From an uncultured Eubacteriales bacterium (GTDB taxonomy: Bacteria; Bacillota; Clostridia; Christensenellales; UMGS416): a stretch of 64,000 nucleotides of DNA. The stretch is taken from positions 17,542-81,541 of the forward strand of contig UQLW01000009.1 of assembly GCA_900542005.1 (NCBI GenBank), in the 5' to 3' direction. Shown in pieces: positions 32,759 through 41,291 of the stretch. The position numbers were made by a program, and so were the translations under genes. How positions within the stretch are numbered: the stretch's first letter is position 1; each line of letters starts with the position of its first letter. Under the pieces are notes generated by a model. That model saw only the letters and a list, made by a program, of their open reading frames with translations. It ran no database searches and was not told the origin of the DNA.

Positions 32759-32835
32759 GGGGTTATAGCTCAGCAGGCTAGAGCGTCACGTTGACATCGT
32801 GAAGGTCGTTGGTTCGAGCCCAATTAACCCCACCA
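32759..32835 (+). tRNA. tRNA-Val (anticodon GAC)
   Basis: Full cloverleaf: acceptor GGGGTTA/TAACCCC, anticodon stem TCACG/CGTGA with loop TTGACAT (anticodon GAC), T-arm GGTTCGAGCC, discriminator A and encoded CCA end. The 77 bases are followed by a 6S RNA-like sequence five bases later, so the tRNA must be processed from a longer transcript. Confidence 0.97.
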
Positions 32836-32840
32836 TACAA

Positions 32841-33075
32841 AAAGGTTCCTGCTGTGTGCGTTGCGTTTTAATTAAAACCTACATATCTTAAACGGGAGTC
32901 CGGGTCCATAGGCAGATGTCAAGCCCCCTTTGTTTCATCCCTTGCTGGATGAAAGTGCCGGGGAAGGCAGCAAGCTGAGGCAGGGCACCCACCTGCTAGC
33001 TTGGCAGGTTTATAATTGGCGCAACGGCACTGTGGGACACGATGATCCTTGGGGCTCCTTCGGGAGCCCTTTTTT
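32841..33075 (+). ncRNA. ssrS: 6S RNA (ssrS), Clostridia type
   Basis: From about 32841 the sequence carries the blocks I associate with Firmicutes 6S RNA: aaaacctaca, then aaacgggagtccgggtc, aggcagatgtcaagccc, and near the end gcagggcacccacct followed by the aggttt...aa arm. The two ends form a closing stem (tcctgctgtgtgcgttgc with gcaacggcactgtggga). The transcript ends at the terminator 33051-33075. 6S RNA binds the housekeeping RNA polymerase holoenzyme. It is placed directly after tRNA-Val. Recognition is by memory of the family and was not tested by a covariance search. Confidence 0.75.
33051..33075 (+). terminator. terminator of the tRNA-Val/6S transcript
   Basis: gggctcc-ttc-gggagccc-tttttt, a seven-base GC stem with a T run. 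Confidence 0.9.
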
Positions 33076-33141
33076 GCGCGAGGCGGCAGGGAACATGGAC
33101 AAAAAAAGGACCCGCTTTACGCGGATCCTGCCTGCATTGAA

Positions 33142-33564
33142 CTATTCAGCGGCCGGTGTCGTGGAGGAAAGGGTGGTGCGCTGCAGGATATAGCTTACAG
33201 GCTTATCGTCCAGATACAGCTGAAGCTCCGTGGCCTCGTCGCCCTCGACGATGACCCAGGAGCCGGTGATCGTGCTGGCGCCGGTGGAGCTGGGGTTGGC
33301 CAGCTTGAGGGTGAACAGGTTTTTATTGCGGGTAAAGGTCGCAAACAGCGACTGCTTGGAGCCCGCGAGCATGTAAACCTCACCGTTGCTGCGAATATCC
33401 AGGGTAACGGGAATCATGTATTCCACGCGGTTTTTCCCATATTCGTCGGCGGTATAGCTCAGCCGCCAGGTGCCGTACAGAAGCTCGTTGAAGCATCCGC
33501 TCAGCATCAGGGTAACGGCCAGCATGAACGCCGCTGCGAAGCCGGCCGCCAGTCTTTTCTTCAT
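33142..33564 (-). CDS. small lipoprotein, unknown function
   Basis: A 140-residue protein with a lipoprotein signal peptide (MKKRLAAGFAAAFMLAVTLM, then LSGC lipobox, Cys at about residue 24). The mature part (FNELLYGTWRLSYTADEYG ... TITGSWVIVEGDEATELQLY) has a beta-strand-rich, lipocalin-like look: a G-x-W segment and repeated short strands. It would be attached to the outer face of the membrane. No neighbours suggest a role; single gene. Confidence 0.75.
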   Translation of the reverse strand: MKKRLAAGFAAAFMLAVTLMLSGCFNELLYGTWRLSYTADEYGKNRVEYMIPVTLDIRSNGEVYMLAGSKQSLFATFTRNKNLFTLKLANPSSTGASTITGSWVIVEGDEATELQLYLDDKPVSYILQRTTLSSTTPAAE

Positions 33565-33780
33565 CCTTTCATGTCCCTCCGTTGCATATTATAAAGCTAT
33601 TCTATCATTTCAGCCGGCCATCTTCAAGGTGCCGGGAGGTCAAAGCGATAAATTTACACATTATTCTTATTTATTCAAGGTAGCGCCCCGGCAGCGCAGG
33701 TGATACAATAATGGTGGTGCGGTTGACGCGAGGAACCTGCCGGAGCGGCGGAAAGGGCGGTGTGAACGATCACGATACAG

Positions 33781-34932
33781 ATGGTATTTGATCTGATGGA
33801 TATTCCCGTGCAGGCCATGCGGGCCATGTGGCAATGGTCGCTGGCCGGCGCCTTGCTGGTTGTCCTGCTCGCCGTGCTGGCCTATGTGTTTTTTGGCCGG
33901 GATAGCCGCCTGGAAGCGGTTGAGGTGGATGATATTCCCGATGGGCTGTCGGCGCTGCAGGTGGGCATGGCGGTGGATGGAATCGTATCGGGAGAGGATT
34001 TGGGCGCGCAGCTTTTTGATTGGGCGGCCCGGGGGCATGTGCGCCTGTCCCTGGCCGCCGGCGCGTGGACGCTGATTCGGGGCGAGCGCCCGGGCGAGGA
34101 TGCTTATCCCTATGAGCGGGAGGCTTGGGACCGCCTTTTTCAGGCGGGAAAGCGGCGGCAGGTGAAGCCTGCGGAGCATCATGGGGATATCCTGGCCGCC
34201 ACGCTGATTCTGCAAAAGGGCGCGGAGGACTGCTTTACCACCGGCAAAAGGCGAATGTCCGACGGGCGCTCGGCAACGGTTGCGATGGCTGTGTGGCTGA
34301 TGGGCGCGGGGTGCCTGCTGCTGGCCGCGATCATGGCCGGGCGCCAGCGGGGGATGAACGCCTACGGGATTGCCCCCCTGGCGATTGGCGCCGTGATACC
34401 GGCGGTGGTGGCCGCCTGGATGTCCGGGTGGCTGCAGCGGTATTATCCGGTGCGTTCCCGGCGGCGGAACGGGTTGGTGGCGGCGGCGATCCTGCTGTGC
34501 GACGCAGTGCTGGGGGTGCTGGTTGTCAATATGCTGGCCAGCCCGATTTACCTGGCGGGGCAGGCGGCGCCCATGACGGCGGCCGGTATGATTGCGGCGC
34601 TGATCGCGCCCTTTGTGGGCCGGCGCAGCCGGTATGGGCACCAGCTGCTTTGCCAGCTGATGGGCTTCCGCGACGCGCTGGCTGATCCGGACCGGTTCCC
34701 GGGCCGGCATCCGGGAGAGAGCAAGGAGGCTTACTTTTTCCGTATGCTGCCCTATGCCCAGGCGCTGGGCGTGGGCGACGCGCTGGTGGCGCAGTATGCC
34801 GCGCTCCATATGCCCTGCCCCGGGTGGCTGGATTGGCAGGAGGAGACGCCCTTCACCGCTGCGGCGCTTCAGCGGAGCCTGGTTCAGATCCGGGATCAGA
34901 TCCTGGAGCAGAAGCCGGAGGAGGCCGAATAG
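33781..34932 (+). CDS. DUF2207-like membrane protein lacking the N-terminal domain
   Basis: A 383-residue protein with an N-terminal transmembrane segment (LAGALLVVLLAVLAYVFFG), a winged-helix-like part (SGEDLGAQLFDWAARGHVRL) and several further membrane segments (AVWLMGAGCLLLAAIMAG ...). This C-terminal layout matches the end of DUF2207 (YciQ-like) proteins, whose extracellular N-terminal domain is missing here. ATG at 33781 has no clear ribosome site; a start near 33796 is possible. Role unknown. The cysE T-box promoter follows 26 bases after its stop. Confidence 0.6.
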   Translation: MVFDLMDIPVQAMRAMWQWSLAGALLVVLLAVLAYVFFGRDSRLEAVEVDDIPDGLSALQVGMAVDGIVSGEDLGAQLFDWAARGHVRLSLAAGAWTLIRGERPGEDAYPYEREAWDRLFQAGKRRQVKPAEHHGDILAATLILQKGAEDCFTTGKRRMSDGRSATVAMAVWLMGAGCLLLAAIMAGRQRGMNAYGIAPLAIGAVIPAVVAAWMSGWLQRYYPVRSRRRNGLVAAAILLCDAVLGVLVVNMLASPIYLAGQAAPMTAAGMIAALIAPFVGRRSRYGHQLLCQLMGFRDALADPDRFPGRHPGESKEAYFFRMLPYAQALGVGDALVAQYAALHMPCPGWLDWQEETPFTAAALQRSLVQIRDQILEQKPEEAE

Positions 34933-34958
34933 GCCCGCAGGGAAAGGCAACTCCCCCC

Positions 34959-34987
34959 TTGCATCCCGGCGGCATGTGGGATATAAT
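34959..34987 (+). promoter_or_regulatory. promoter of the cysE-cysS operon
   Basis: TTGCAT (34959-34964), 17 bases, TATAAT (34982-34987), with the T-box leader starting about 34994. Confidence 0.85.
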
Positions 34988-34993
34988 AGAGCA

Positions 34994-35240
34994 AACTTGG
35001 GCGAGGAAGCAGAGGAGTACCGCTAAAGGGCGGGCCAAAGAGACGCGGCGCCACCGGCTGAAAGCGCTGCGGGCAGGCCAGGCGGGAAGGTGCGCTGCGG
35101 AGCCCGGCGGGCGGAACGCGAAAGCCAGTATGCCTGCCCGGATAGGGGACCGATACAGCCCCGCCGAGCGAGGCGGCCATGCCGCCTAACGAGAGTGGAA
35201 CCACGAGGCAGGCGCCCCGTCTCTTTTGAGGCGGGGCGCT
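34994..35240 (+). promoter_or_regulatory. T-box riboswitch (probably tRNA-Cys sensing)
   Basis: The leader carries T-box hallmarks in order: an AGTA-like motif in Stem I (gaggagtacc), an agagac/ggctgaaag distal loop pair, and the T-box core gagtggaaccacg at about 35191-35203. A terminator follows (gcgccccgtctc-tttt-gaggcggggcgc then ttt). A tgc specifier codon candidate lies in gaaggtgcgctg (about 35085-35096). Uncharged tRNA-Cys binding would switch the terminator to an antiterminator, raising expression of cysE and cysS. The specifier assignment is inference; T-box identity is firm. Confidence 0.88.
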
Positions 35241-35264
35241 TTGATTTGAATAAGGAGGTTGGCC

Positions 35265-35930
35265 ATGTTTTTTCACGAGATCCGGGAGGATTTCCGGGCG
35301 ATCCTGCAGCGGGACCCGGCGGCGAGAAGCGGGCTGGAGGTCCTGCTGTGCTACCCCAGCATCCATGCCATGTTCTGGTATCGGGTCGCCCATATCCTGC
35401 ACCGCCATCATCTGAAGCTGCTGGCCCGCATGATCAGCCAGTCGGCCCGCTTCTGGACGGGCATTGAGATCCACCCGGGAGCGACCATCGGCCCGGGCCT
35501 GTTTATTGACCATGGCTCCGGCGTGGTGGTGGGGGAAACCTGTGAAATCGGCCAGGGCTGCACCCTGTACCAGCAGGTAACCCTGGGCGGCACCGGGAAG
35601 GGCACGGGCAAACGGCACCCGACGCTGCGGGATCATGTGCTCGTGGGGGCCGGGGCCAAGGTGCTGGGCCCCATCGTGCTGAACGACCACGTCAAGGTGG
35701 GCGCCGGGTCCGTTGTGCTGAAGGATGTACCCGACGGATGCACCGTGGTGGGCAACCCGGGCACGGTGGTGCGCTGCTACGGCCGCCGCATTCAGCAGGA
35801 TGTGGATCTCAATCACGGCGATATGCCGGATCCTGTGGAGGACCGGATGAATCTGCTGCAAAGCGAAATCGACGAGCTGCGGCACCGCAGTCACGCCAAA
35901 AGGGAGGATGAACGCCATGAAGATTTATAA
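35265..35930 (+). CDS. cysE: serine O-acetyltransferase
   Basis: A 221-residue enzyme making O-acetylserine from serine and acetyl-CoA, the first step of cysteine synthesis. N-terminal helical part, then left-handed beta-helix with hexapeptide repeats: IHPGATIGPGLFIDHGSGVV, GCTLYQQVTLGG, VGAGAKVLGP, VKVGAGSVV and the closing PGTVV motif. Start is the ATG preceded by TAAGGAGG; an in-frame TTG is six bases earlier. Overlaps cysS by 14 bases, and both sit under the T-box. Confidence 0.95.
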   Translation: MFFHEIREDFRAILQRDPAARSGLEVLLCYPSIHAMFWYRVAHILHRHHLKLLARMISQSARFWTGIEIHPGATIGPGLFIDHGSGVVVGETCEIGQGCTLYQQVTLGGTGKGTGKRHPTLRDHVLVGAGAKVLGPIVLNDHVKVGAGSVVLKDVPDGCTVVGNPGTVVRCYGRRIQQDVDLNHGDMPDPVEDRMNLLQSEIDELRHRSHAKREDERHEDL

Positions 35931-37302
35931 CACCCAAACCCGGACCAAGGAAGAATTCATACCGCTTACGCCGGGCAAGGTCGGCATCTATGCCTGCGGC
36001 CCCACGGTATACAATTATATCCATATCGGCAACGCCCGGCCGCTGGTGGTATTCGATACGCTGCGGCGGTATCTGGAGCATAAGGGGTACGAGGTGACCT
36101 TTGTGCAGAATTTTACGGATATCGACGACAAGATGATCAACCGCGCCAAGGATGAGGGGACGACGGTGGCTGCCCTGGCCAAACGCTTTATCGCGGAATA
36201 CTGGGTGGATGCCGGAGGGCTGAACGTGCGCCCGGCGACCGTACAGCCCCGGGCTACCGAGCATATCCGGGAGATCATCGCCCTGGTGAAGGGGCTGGTG
36301 GATAAGGGCCTGGCCTATCCGGCGCCCGACGGCGTCTATTATGATACGCAGGCCTTTGCGGGCTATGGCAAGCTTTCCGGCCAGGTGACGGAGGACCTGG
36401 AGGCCGGAGCGCGCATTGAGGTGGACGAGAACAAGCGGCATCCCATGGATTTTGCCCTGTGGAAGAAGGAGAAGCCCGGAGAACCCTCCTGGGGCTCGCC
36501 CTGGGGCAAGGGCCGGCCGGGCTGGCATATCGAATGCTCCGCCATGGCGATGAAATACCTGGGCGAAACCTTTGATATCCACTGCGGGGGGCAGGACCTT
36601 GTCTTTCCCCATCATGAGAATGAGGTGGCCCAGTCGGAGGGCTTTACAGGCAGGCCCTTTGCCCGCTATTGGATGCACAACGGCTACCTCAAGGTCAACA
36701 ACGTCAAGATGAGCAAATCCCTGGGGAATTTCTTTACGGTCCGGGAGATCGCCGAGCAATATGACCTGGAAGCCGTCCGCTTTTTCCTCTTGTCCGCCCA
36801 GTACCGCAGCCCGCTGAACTTCTCAGCCGAGCAGATCGGGCAGGCGGCCGCGGCCCTCGCCCGCATTGAGACGGCCCGGGACAACCTGGCCTTCGCGGCG
36901 GAGCGCCAGGCGGAGGGAGCGGTTTCTCCGGAGGTGGCCGCCCTCATCGATAAGCTGGGCGTGGATTTTGACGAGGCGATGGACGACGATCTGAACACGG
37001 CCGATGCCATCGGCGCGATCTTTGAATTCATACGCGAGATCAATATCCGGGTTGCCGCCGGCATCACCCGCCAATCGGCCGCCAGGGCGCTGGAGGCGCT
37101 GAAGTCGGCCTGTGCGATCCTGGGCGTGGCCCAGCGGGAGAAGGTCATGATCCCCGAGGAGGTGCGCCGGCTGGCGGATGAGCGGGCCAAGGCCCGCGCG
37201 GAAAAGGACTGGGCGGCCTCCGACCGGCTCCGCGACCAGATCCAGGCGCTGGGCTTCTCTGTGGAGGATACCCGGGAGGGGCAGAAAATCGGGAAGCTGT
37301 AG
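35917..37302 (+). CDS. cysS: cysteinyl-tRNA synthetase
   Basis: A 461-residue class I synthetase. HIGH motif as HIGN in CGPTVYNYIHIGNARP (its Cys is a zinc ligand), further ligands in ECSAMAMKYLGETFDIHCGG and the HHENE segment, KMSKS as KMSKSLGN, and a C-terminal helical anticodon-binding domain. Start at 35917 (MKIYNTQTR) is preceded by GGGAGG at suitable spacing; an earlier ATG nine bases upstream overlaps that site. T-box control fits the cysteine supply theme. Confidence 0.97.
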   Translation: MKIYNTQTRTKEEFIPLTPGKVGIYACGPTVYNYIHIGNARPLVVFDTLRRYLEHKGYEVTFVQNFTDIDDKMINRAKDEGTTVAALAKRFIAEYWVDAGGLNVRPATVQPRATEHIREIIALVKGLVDKGLAYPAPDGVYYDTQAFAGYGKLSGQVTEDLEAGARIEVDENKRHPMDFALWKKEKPGEPSWGSPWGKGRPGWHIECSAMAMKYLGETFDIHCGGQDLVFPHHENEVAQSEGFTGRPFARYWMHNGYLKVNNVKMSKSLGNFFTVREIAEQYDLEAVRFFLLSAQYRSPLNFSAEQIGQAAAALARIETARDNLAFAAERQAEGAVSPEVAALIDKLGVDFDEAMDDDLNTADAIGAIFEFIREINIRVAAGITRQSAARALEALKSACAILGVAQREKVMIPEEVRRLADERAKARAEKDWAASDRLRDQIQALGFSVEDTREGQKIGKL

Positions 37303-37449
37303 GCGGTGGACGCGGGCACCGGTTGGGATGGGCCTATGCGGGGGATCACCGCGGCCAAGCCGCCCTAAGGCGGCAAGGGCAAGGCAAAATCCATGATTCT
37401 TAGGCAATTTGGCGGAAAAATCCGGGGGTTTTTAAGCCCATTTCAAGGG

Positions 37450-37478
37450 TTGTAGGTCAGCGGCGGGGATGTTATAAT
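37450..37478 (+). promoter_or_regulatory. promoter of the SIS/KDPG operon
   Basis: TTGTAG (37450-37455), 17 bases, TATAAT (37473-37478). The stretch 37303-37449 before it holds no gene; it has a small hairpin (gccgccctaaggcggc) near 37360-37375. Confidence 0.75.
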
Positions 37479-37534
37479 CATGCCAATACGGGGTGAGGCC
37501 GCCGGCTGTGGCCAAGCTCCAAGGAGGATCTGCA

Positions 37535-38089
37535 ATGAGTCAAGGGATTTTCGAGAAGGCCAGCCAGCTTTGGAAAATGGAGGCCTATACGGTGAAACGG
37601 ATGGCTGAGGTCGTGAACCCGGACGCCTTTTGCCAAATCGTCCGCCGCATGGCAGAGGTGGTGCGCAAGGGCGGCCGTATCCTGGTGATCGGCAAGGGCG
37701 CGTCGGGCATCGCGGCGCGTAAAATGGTGCATAACCTGTGCTCCACCGATATTCCCGCCATCTTCCTGGGCGTGGGCGAGGGTAAGCACGCCACGCTGGG
37801 GCTGCTGAAGGCCGGCGATATGCTGGTGCTGGTGTCCAAGGGGGGCTCCACCGAAGAGCTGGTGCAGCTGATTGAACCTGCGCGGGATAAGGGCGTGACC
37901 GTTCTGGGCGTCACCCAAAACCCGGCCTCCATGCTGGGGATGAAATGCGACCTGCTGCTGCGGATCATGGTGGTCAAAGAGGTCGATATCACCGACCAGG
38001 TGGGCAACGCCTCTTCGATTGCGATGACCGCCATCCTTGACGCGCTTTGCGACGGCGTCATCAACTGCCTTTACGGCGGGGCCGAATAA
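37535..38089 (+). CDS. SIS-domain sugar phosphate isomerase
   Basis: A 184-residue single-domain SIS protein: VIGKGASGIAARKMVHNLCS, LVSKGGSTEELVQLIEPARD and IAMTAILDALCDGVINCL. No CBS domains, so shorter than KdsD/KpsF. The SIS fold binds phosphorylated sugars and isomerises them. Next to KDPG aldolase and KDG kinase it may convert a hexulose phosphate entering the sugar-acid pathway; 6-phospho-3-hexuloisomerase is also possible. AAGGAGG before the ATG; a terminator separates it from eda. Confidence 0.8.
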   Translation: MSQGIFEKASQLWKMEAYTVKRMAEVVNPDAFCQIVRRMAEVVRKGGRILVIGKGASGIAARKMVHNLCSTDIPAIFLGVGEGKHATLGLLKAGDMLVLVSKGGSTEELVQLIEPARDKGVTVLGVTQNPASMLGMKCDLLLRIMVVKEVDITDQVGNASSIAMTAILDALCDGVINCLYGGAE

Positions 38090-38098
38090 AAACAGTGG

Positions 38099-38128
38099 AA
38101 AAAAGAGCCTGATACAGGCTCTTTTTTT
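38099..38128 (+). terminator. terminator after the SIS gene
   Basis: aaaaagagcctg-ata-caggctctttttttg, a nine-base stem with T run. Confidence 0.9.
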
Positions 38129-38225
38129 GCGTCTTGGGGCAAAGGCGCAGACAGGGCAAATTTGACCATAGAAATCCGGCGGCAAGTATTGTATGATCGA
38201 ACTAGCAAAAGGAGGCGCAGGGATC

Positions 38226-38870
38226 ATGATGGATAAAGAGCAAGTGATTGGACGCATTGAGCGCAGGGGCGTGGTGGCTGTCGTGCGCGCCAAGGACGCG
38301 GAGGAGGCGGTGCGCATTGCCGAGGCCTGCCTGGCCGGCGGCGTGGAAGCCATGGAGATTACCTTTACGGTACCCGGCGCGCACCGGGTGATCGAGCAGC
38401 TGGCGGCCCGCTATACCGACGGCGCTATGTTGATCGGCGCAGGTACGGTGCTGGATCCGGAGACGGCACGCATCGCCATCCTGTCCGGCGCGCAGTATGT
38501 GGTGTCGCCCAGCCTGAACGTGGAGACCGTGCGCCTGTGCAACCGGTACCGGATCGCCAGCATGCCCGGTGCCATGACCATCCGCGAGGTGGTGGAGGCG
38601 ATGGAGGCTGGGGCCGATATAATCAAAGTATTTCCCGGAGAATTATACGGCCCGAAGGTCATCAAGGCCATCCACGGGCCGCTGCCCCAGGCGAAGATCA
38701 TGCCGACAGGCGGCGTATCGGTGGATAACGCCGGCGAGTGGATCCGGGCCGGCGCGGTCGCCCTTGGCGCCGGTTCGTCGCTGGTGGCAGGGGCCAGGAC
38801 GGGGGATTTTGCGGCCGTTACCCAGTGCGCACGGGCCTTTATCGAAGCGGTGGCCCAGGCAAGAGCATAG
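38226..38870 (+). CDS. eda: KDPG/KHG aldolase
   Basis: A 214-residue class I aldolase splitting 2-keto-3-deoxy-6-phosphogluconate into pyruvate and glyceraldehyde-3-phosphate. N-terminal VVAVVRAKDAEEAVRIAEAC, GGVEAMEITFTVPGA (catalytic Glu), GAGTVLD, and the Schiff-base Lys in ADIIKVFPGELYGP, then PTGGVSVDNAGEWIRAGAVA. First ATG has AAAGGAGG; a second ATG follows directly. It is followed by kdgK 13 bases later: the two enzymes complete 2-keto-3-deoxygluconate breakdown. Confidence 0.93.
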   Translation: MMDKEQVIGRIERRGVVAVVRAKDAEEAVRIAEACLAGGVEAMEITFTVPGAHRVIEQLAARYTDGAMLIGAGTVLDPETARIAILSGAQYVVSPSLNVETVRLCNRYRIASMPGAMTIREVVEAMEAGADIIKVFPGELYGPKVIKAIHGPLPQAKIMPTGGVSVDNAGEWIRAGAVALGAGSSLVAGARTGDFAAVTQCARAFIEAVAQARA

Positions 38871-38883
38871 GAGGAAAATAAGG

Positions 38884-39891
38884 ATGCGTGATACAATTGT
38901 TGCCTTTGGGGAAATGCTGATGCGCCTCTCGCCGCCGGGATATCAGCGGCTGATCCAGGCGACGGGCTTTGACGCCGTGTATGCCGGCAGCGAGGCGAAC
39001 GTGCTGATCTCTCTGGCGCAGATGGGCTGCCAGACGAAATACATCACACGGCTGCCGGAAAACCCGCTGGGCGAGGCGGCCCGCAACGCGCTGCGCCACT
39101 GGGGTGTGGATACCCGCGACGTGGTGTGGGGCGGAAAGCGGCTGGGCCTGTATTATCTGGAGCAGGGCGCGGCCCTGCGGGCCTCCAACGTGATCTATGA
39201 CCGGGCCGGTTCCGCCATGGCCGAGGCGGAGCCGGAGATGTTCGACTGGGCGGCGATTCTCGCAGACGCGGATTGGTTCCATTTCTCGGGCATCACGCCC
39301 GCCCTGGGCCAGGGCTGCGCCGAAGCTACCCTGCAGGCGCTGAAAACGGCGAAAAAGCTGGGGATTACCGTATCCTGCGATCTGAATTACCGGGCCAAGC
39401 TCTGGACGGTGGAGGAATGCCGGCGCGTTATGATCCCCTTGATGGAGTATGTGGATGTGGTGCTGGGTACCTCGGAGGACGCCGACGACGTGCTGGATAT
39501 CCAGCTTCCGCCCATGGGGATGCGGGAGGCCTCCAGGGCCGCCGCCGAGGCGATCCATTCGCGCTATGGGATCGCCACCTCCGCCATGATGCAGCGCGAG
39601 TCCCGTTCTGTCATTGACAAGGGCTGGTCGGCCCTTCTGTATGCCGACGGCGCGGTGTATGATTCCCAGCATTATGAGCTGCACACGGTGGATATTGTGG
39701 GAACCGGGGACGCCTTTGCCGCGGGCCTGATTTATGGGCTGCGCTCAGGCCGCGGCCCGCAGTTTACGGTCAATTACGCCCTGGCTGCATCGGCGCTGGA
39801 GCAGACCATGGTGGGCGATTACAACATGGCTTCGGCGGAGGAGATCCTTCCCCTGGCCGAAACCGAGGGGTTCCAGGACATCAAGCGATAG
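38884..39891 (+). CDS. kdgK: 2-keto-3-deoxygluconate kinase (PfkB family)
   Basis: A 335-residue PfkB-type sugar kinase phosphorylating KDG to KDPG. N-terminal VAFGEMLMRLSPPGYQRLIQ, the GSEANVLISLAQMG loop and the C-terminal ATP-site VDIVGTGDAFAAGLIYGL with the catalytic Asp. The ATG is preceded by AGGAGG. It sits between eda and the esterase and gives the substrate for eda. Family kinases can also use fructose or ribose, but the neighbour favours KDG. Confidence 0.9.
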   Translation: MRDTIVAFGEMLMRLSPPGYQRLIQATGFDAVYAGSEANVLISLAQMGCQTKYITRLPENPLGEAARNALRHWGVDTRDVVWGGKRLGLYYLEQGAALRASNVIYDRAGSAMAEAEPEMFDWAAILADADWFHFSGITPALGQGCAEATLQALKTAKKLGITVSCDLNYRAKLWTVEECRRVMIPLMEYVDVVLGTSEDADDVLDIQLPPMGMREASRAAAEAIHSRYGIATSAMMQRESRSVIDKGWSALLYADGAVYDSQHYELHTVDIVGTGDAFAAGLIYGLRSGRGPQFTVNYALAASALEQTMVGDYNMASAEEILPLAETEGFQDIKR

Positions 39892-39903
39892 GCGGGACAA
39901 CAA

Positions 39904-40938
39904 ATGGCGAAGTATACGGTAAACGGATATCTGAACCGGCTGCGGGAGCAACAGCGGCCGGCCCTCTCCCTTGGGGATACCGGCGATCGCGGGGCATGGC
40001 TCAGCCGGCAGCGGGCGCTGCGGGAGGCCTTTATCCGGGCGCTGGGGCCGATGCCGGAGCCGGCCGCCCTGGAGCCGAGGGTGCTGGAGGAGGCGGAAAT
40101 GCCCGGTTACCGCCGGCTGACGGTCGAGCTGACCGAAACCGAGGGACTGGTCATGCCCTGCTATGTGCTGATCCCCGAGGGCATCGGCCCGGGAGAACGC
40201 CGGGCCGCGGTGGTCGCCGTGCCGGGCCATGGCAGCGGGATGCGGGAAGCCATGGGGCTGGACGAGGCCGGGCGGCCGGCGGCCGATGCCGGCTACCAGA
40301 AGCGCTTTCCCGAGGCCCTTTGCCGCCGGGGATTTGTGGTGATCGTGCCGGAGCTGCTGGGCTTCGGCCAGCGGCGCTGGGAGGGGGACGAGGCCAAGCC
40401 GCTGAACCACAGCGCCTGTCACCAGATTTCCACGGCGCTGTGGATGTACGGGCAAACCATGGCCGGCATGCGGGTGTTCGACGTGAAACGGTGCCTGGAC
40501 TATCTGGCGACGCTGCCCTTTGTGGATGCGGGACGCATGGGCGCCATGGGCATCTCCGGCGGCGGCCTGGCCGCCGGCTTTGCCGCCATGGTGGATGATC
40601 GGATCCGGGCCATATGCGTATCGGGTTATTTCAATACCTTTGCCGGCAGCGTGCTGAACGTATTCCACTGCGTGGACAACTATCTCTATGGCATCATGCA
40701 GACGGCGGAGCTGCCGGACCTGGCCTGCCTGATCGCACCCCGTCCCCTTGTCATGGAATGTGGGCGGCAGGATCCCATCTTCCCCTTTGCGGCCTCTGAG
40801 GCCTGCTACCGCCAGCTGGAGCAGGCTTACCGCATGCTGGGCTGCCCGGAGCGGCTTGCCATGGACGCCTTTGACGGGGACCATCAGATCTCCGGGCGGA
40901 TAAGCTATGATTTTCTGGCCCAATACCTGATGGATTGA
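39904..40938 (+). CDS. alpha/beta hydrolase, acetyl-ester or dienelactone-hydrolase-like
   Basis: A 344-residue cytoplasmic alpha/beta hydrolase: ERRAAVVAVPGHGSGMREAM, nucleophile elbow GISGGGLAAGF (with Ser), an RPLVMECGRQDPIFPF strand and a catalytic His in AFDGDHQISG. This matches the group of bacterial acetyl esterases around Abhydrolase_7. In the sugar-acid operon it may remove acetyl groups from plant polysaccharide fragments. No signal peptide. Twelve bases after kdgK. Confidence 0.75.
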   Translation: MAKYTVNGYLNRLREQQRPALSLGDTGDRGAWLSRQRALREAFIRALGPMPEPAALEPRVLEEAEMPGYRRLTVELTETEGLVMPCYVLIPEGIGPGERRAAVVAVPGHGSGMREAMGLDEAGRPAADAGYQKRFPEALCRRGFVVIVPELLGFGQRRWEGDEAKPLNHSACHQISTALWMYGQTMAGMRVFDVKRCLDYLATLPFVDAGRMGAMGISGGGLAAGFAAMVDDRIRAICVSGYFNTFAGSVLNVFHCVDNYLYGIMQTAELPDLACLIAPRPLVMECGRQDPIFPFAASEACYRQLEQAYRMLGCPERLAMDAFDGDHQISGRISYDFLAQYLMD

Positions 40939-41000
40939 CATGATCGCCCCTCCCGCCGCATAAGCTATCCTATCAATGAAAGGCTTCGGAGGGACAAGTC

Positions 41001-41291
41001 ATGAAAGAAGAAACCCGTTCGATCACCCGGGGAAGGTTGCACACGGTACAGCTGGATAACCGCGCCAAGGCTGTTCTAACCGGAGTGGATGACGTCGACA
41101 GCTTCAACGAGGCCGAGGTGAACCTTATCACCGAGGCGGGCTATGTGACCATTACCGGCAAGGACCTGCATATTAGCCACCTGTCCCTGGAGGAAGGGCA
41201 GCTGGTGGTGGAGGGGGAAATCGCCGGTATCGCCTATACCGACAGCATTGTCCAGGAGGGCGGGCTCTTCAGCCGTCTGTTCCGCTCATGA
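41001..41291 (+). CDS. yabP: sporulation protein YabP
   Basis: A 96-residue protein with the YabP pattern: RGRLHTVQLDNRAKAVLTGV, DVDSFNEAEVNLITEAGYVT, ITGKDLHISHLSLEEGQLVV. YabP is needed in the mother cell for spore cortex formation in B. subtilis. ATG with TCGGAGGG upstream. Next gene yabQ overlaps by four bases. A SigE-like promoter is expected upstream but I could not identify it firmly. Confidence 0.9.
   Translation: MKEETRSITRGRLHTVQLDNRAKAVLTGVDDVDSFNEAEVNLITEAGYVTITGKDLHISHLSLEEGQLVVEGEIAGIAYTDSIVQEGGLFSRLFRS

Noticed and set aside
38162..38197. TTGACC and TATGAT upstream of eda as a promoter
   Set aside because: The spacing is 24 bases, too long for a SigA promoter; other pairings give 19 and are unconvincing.
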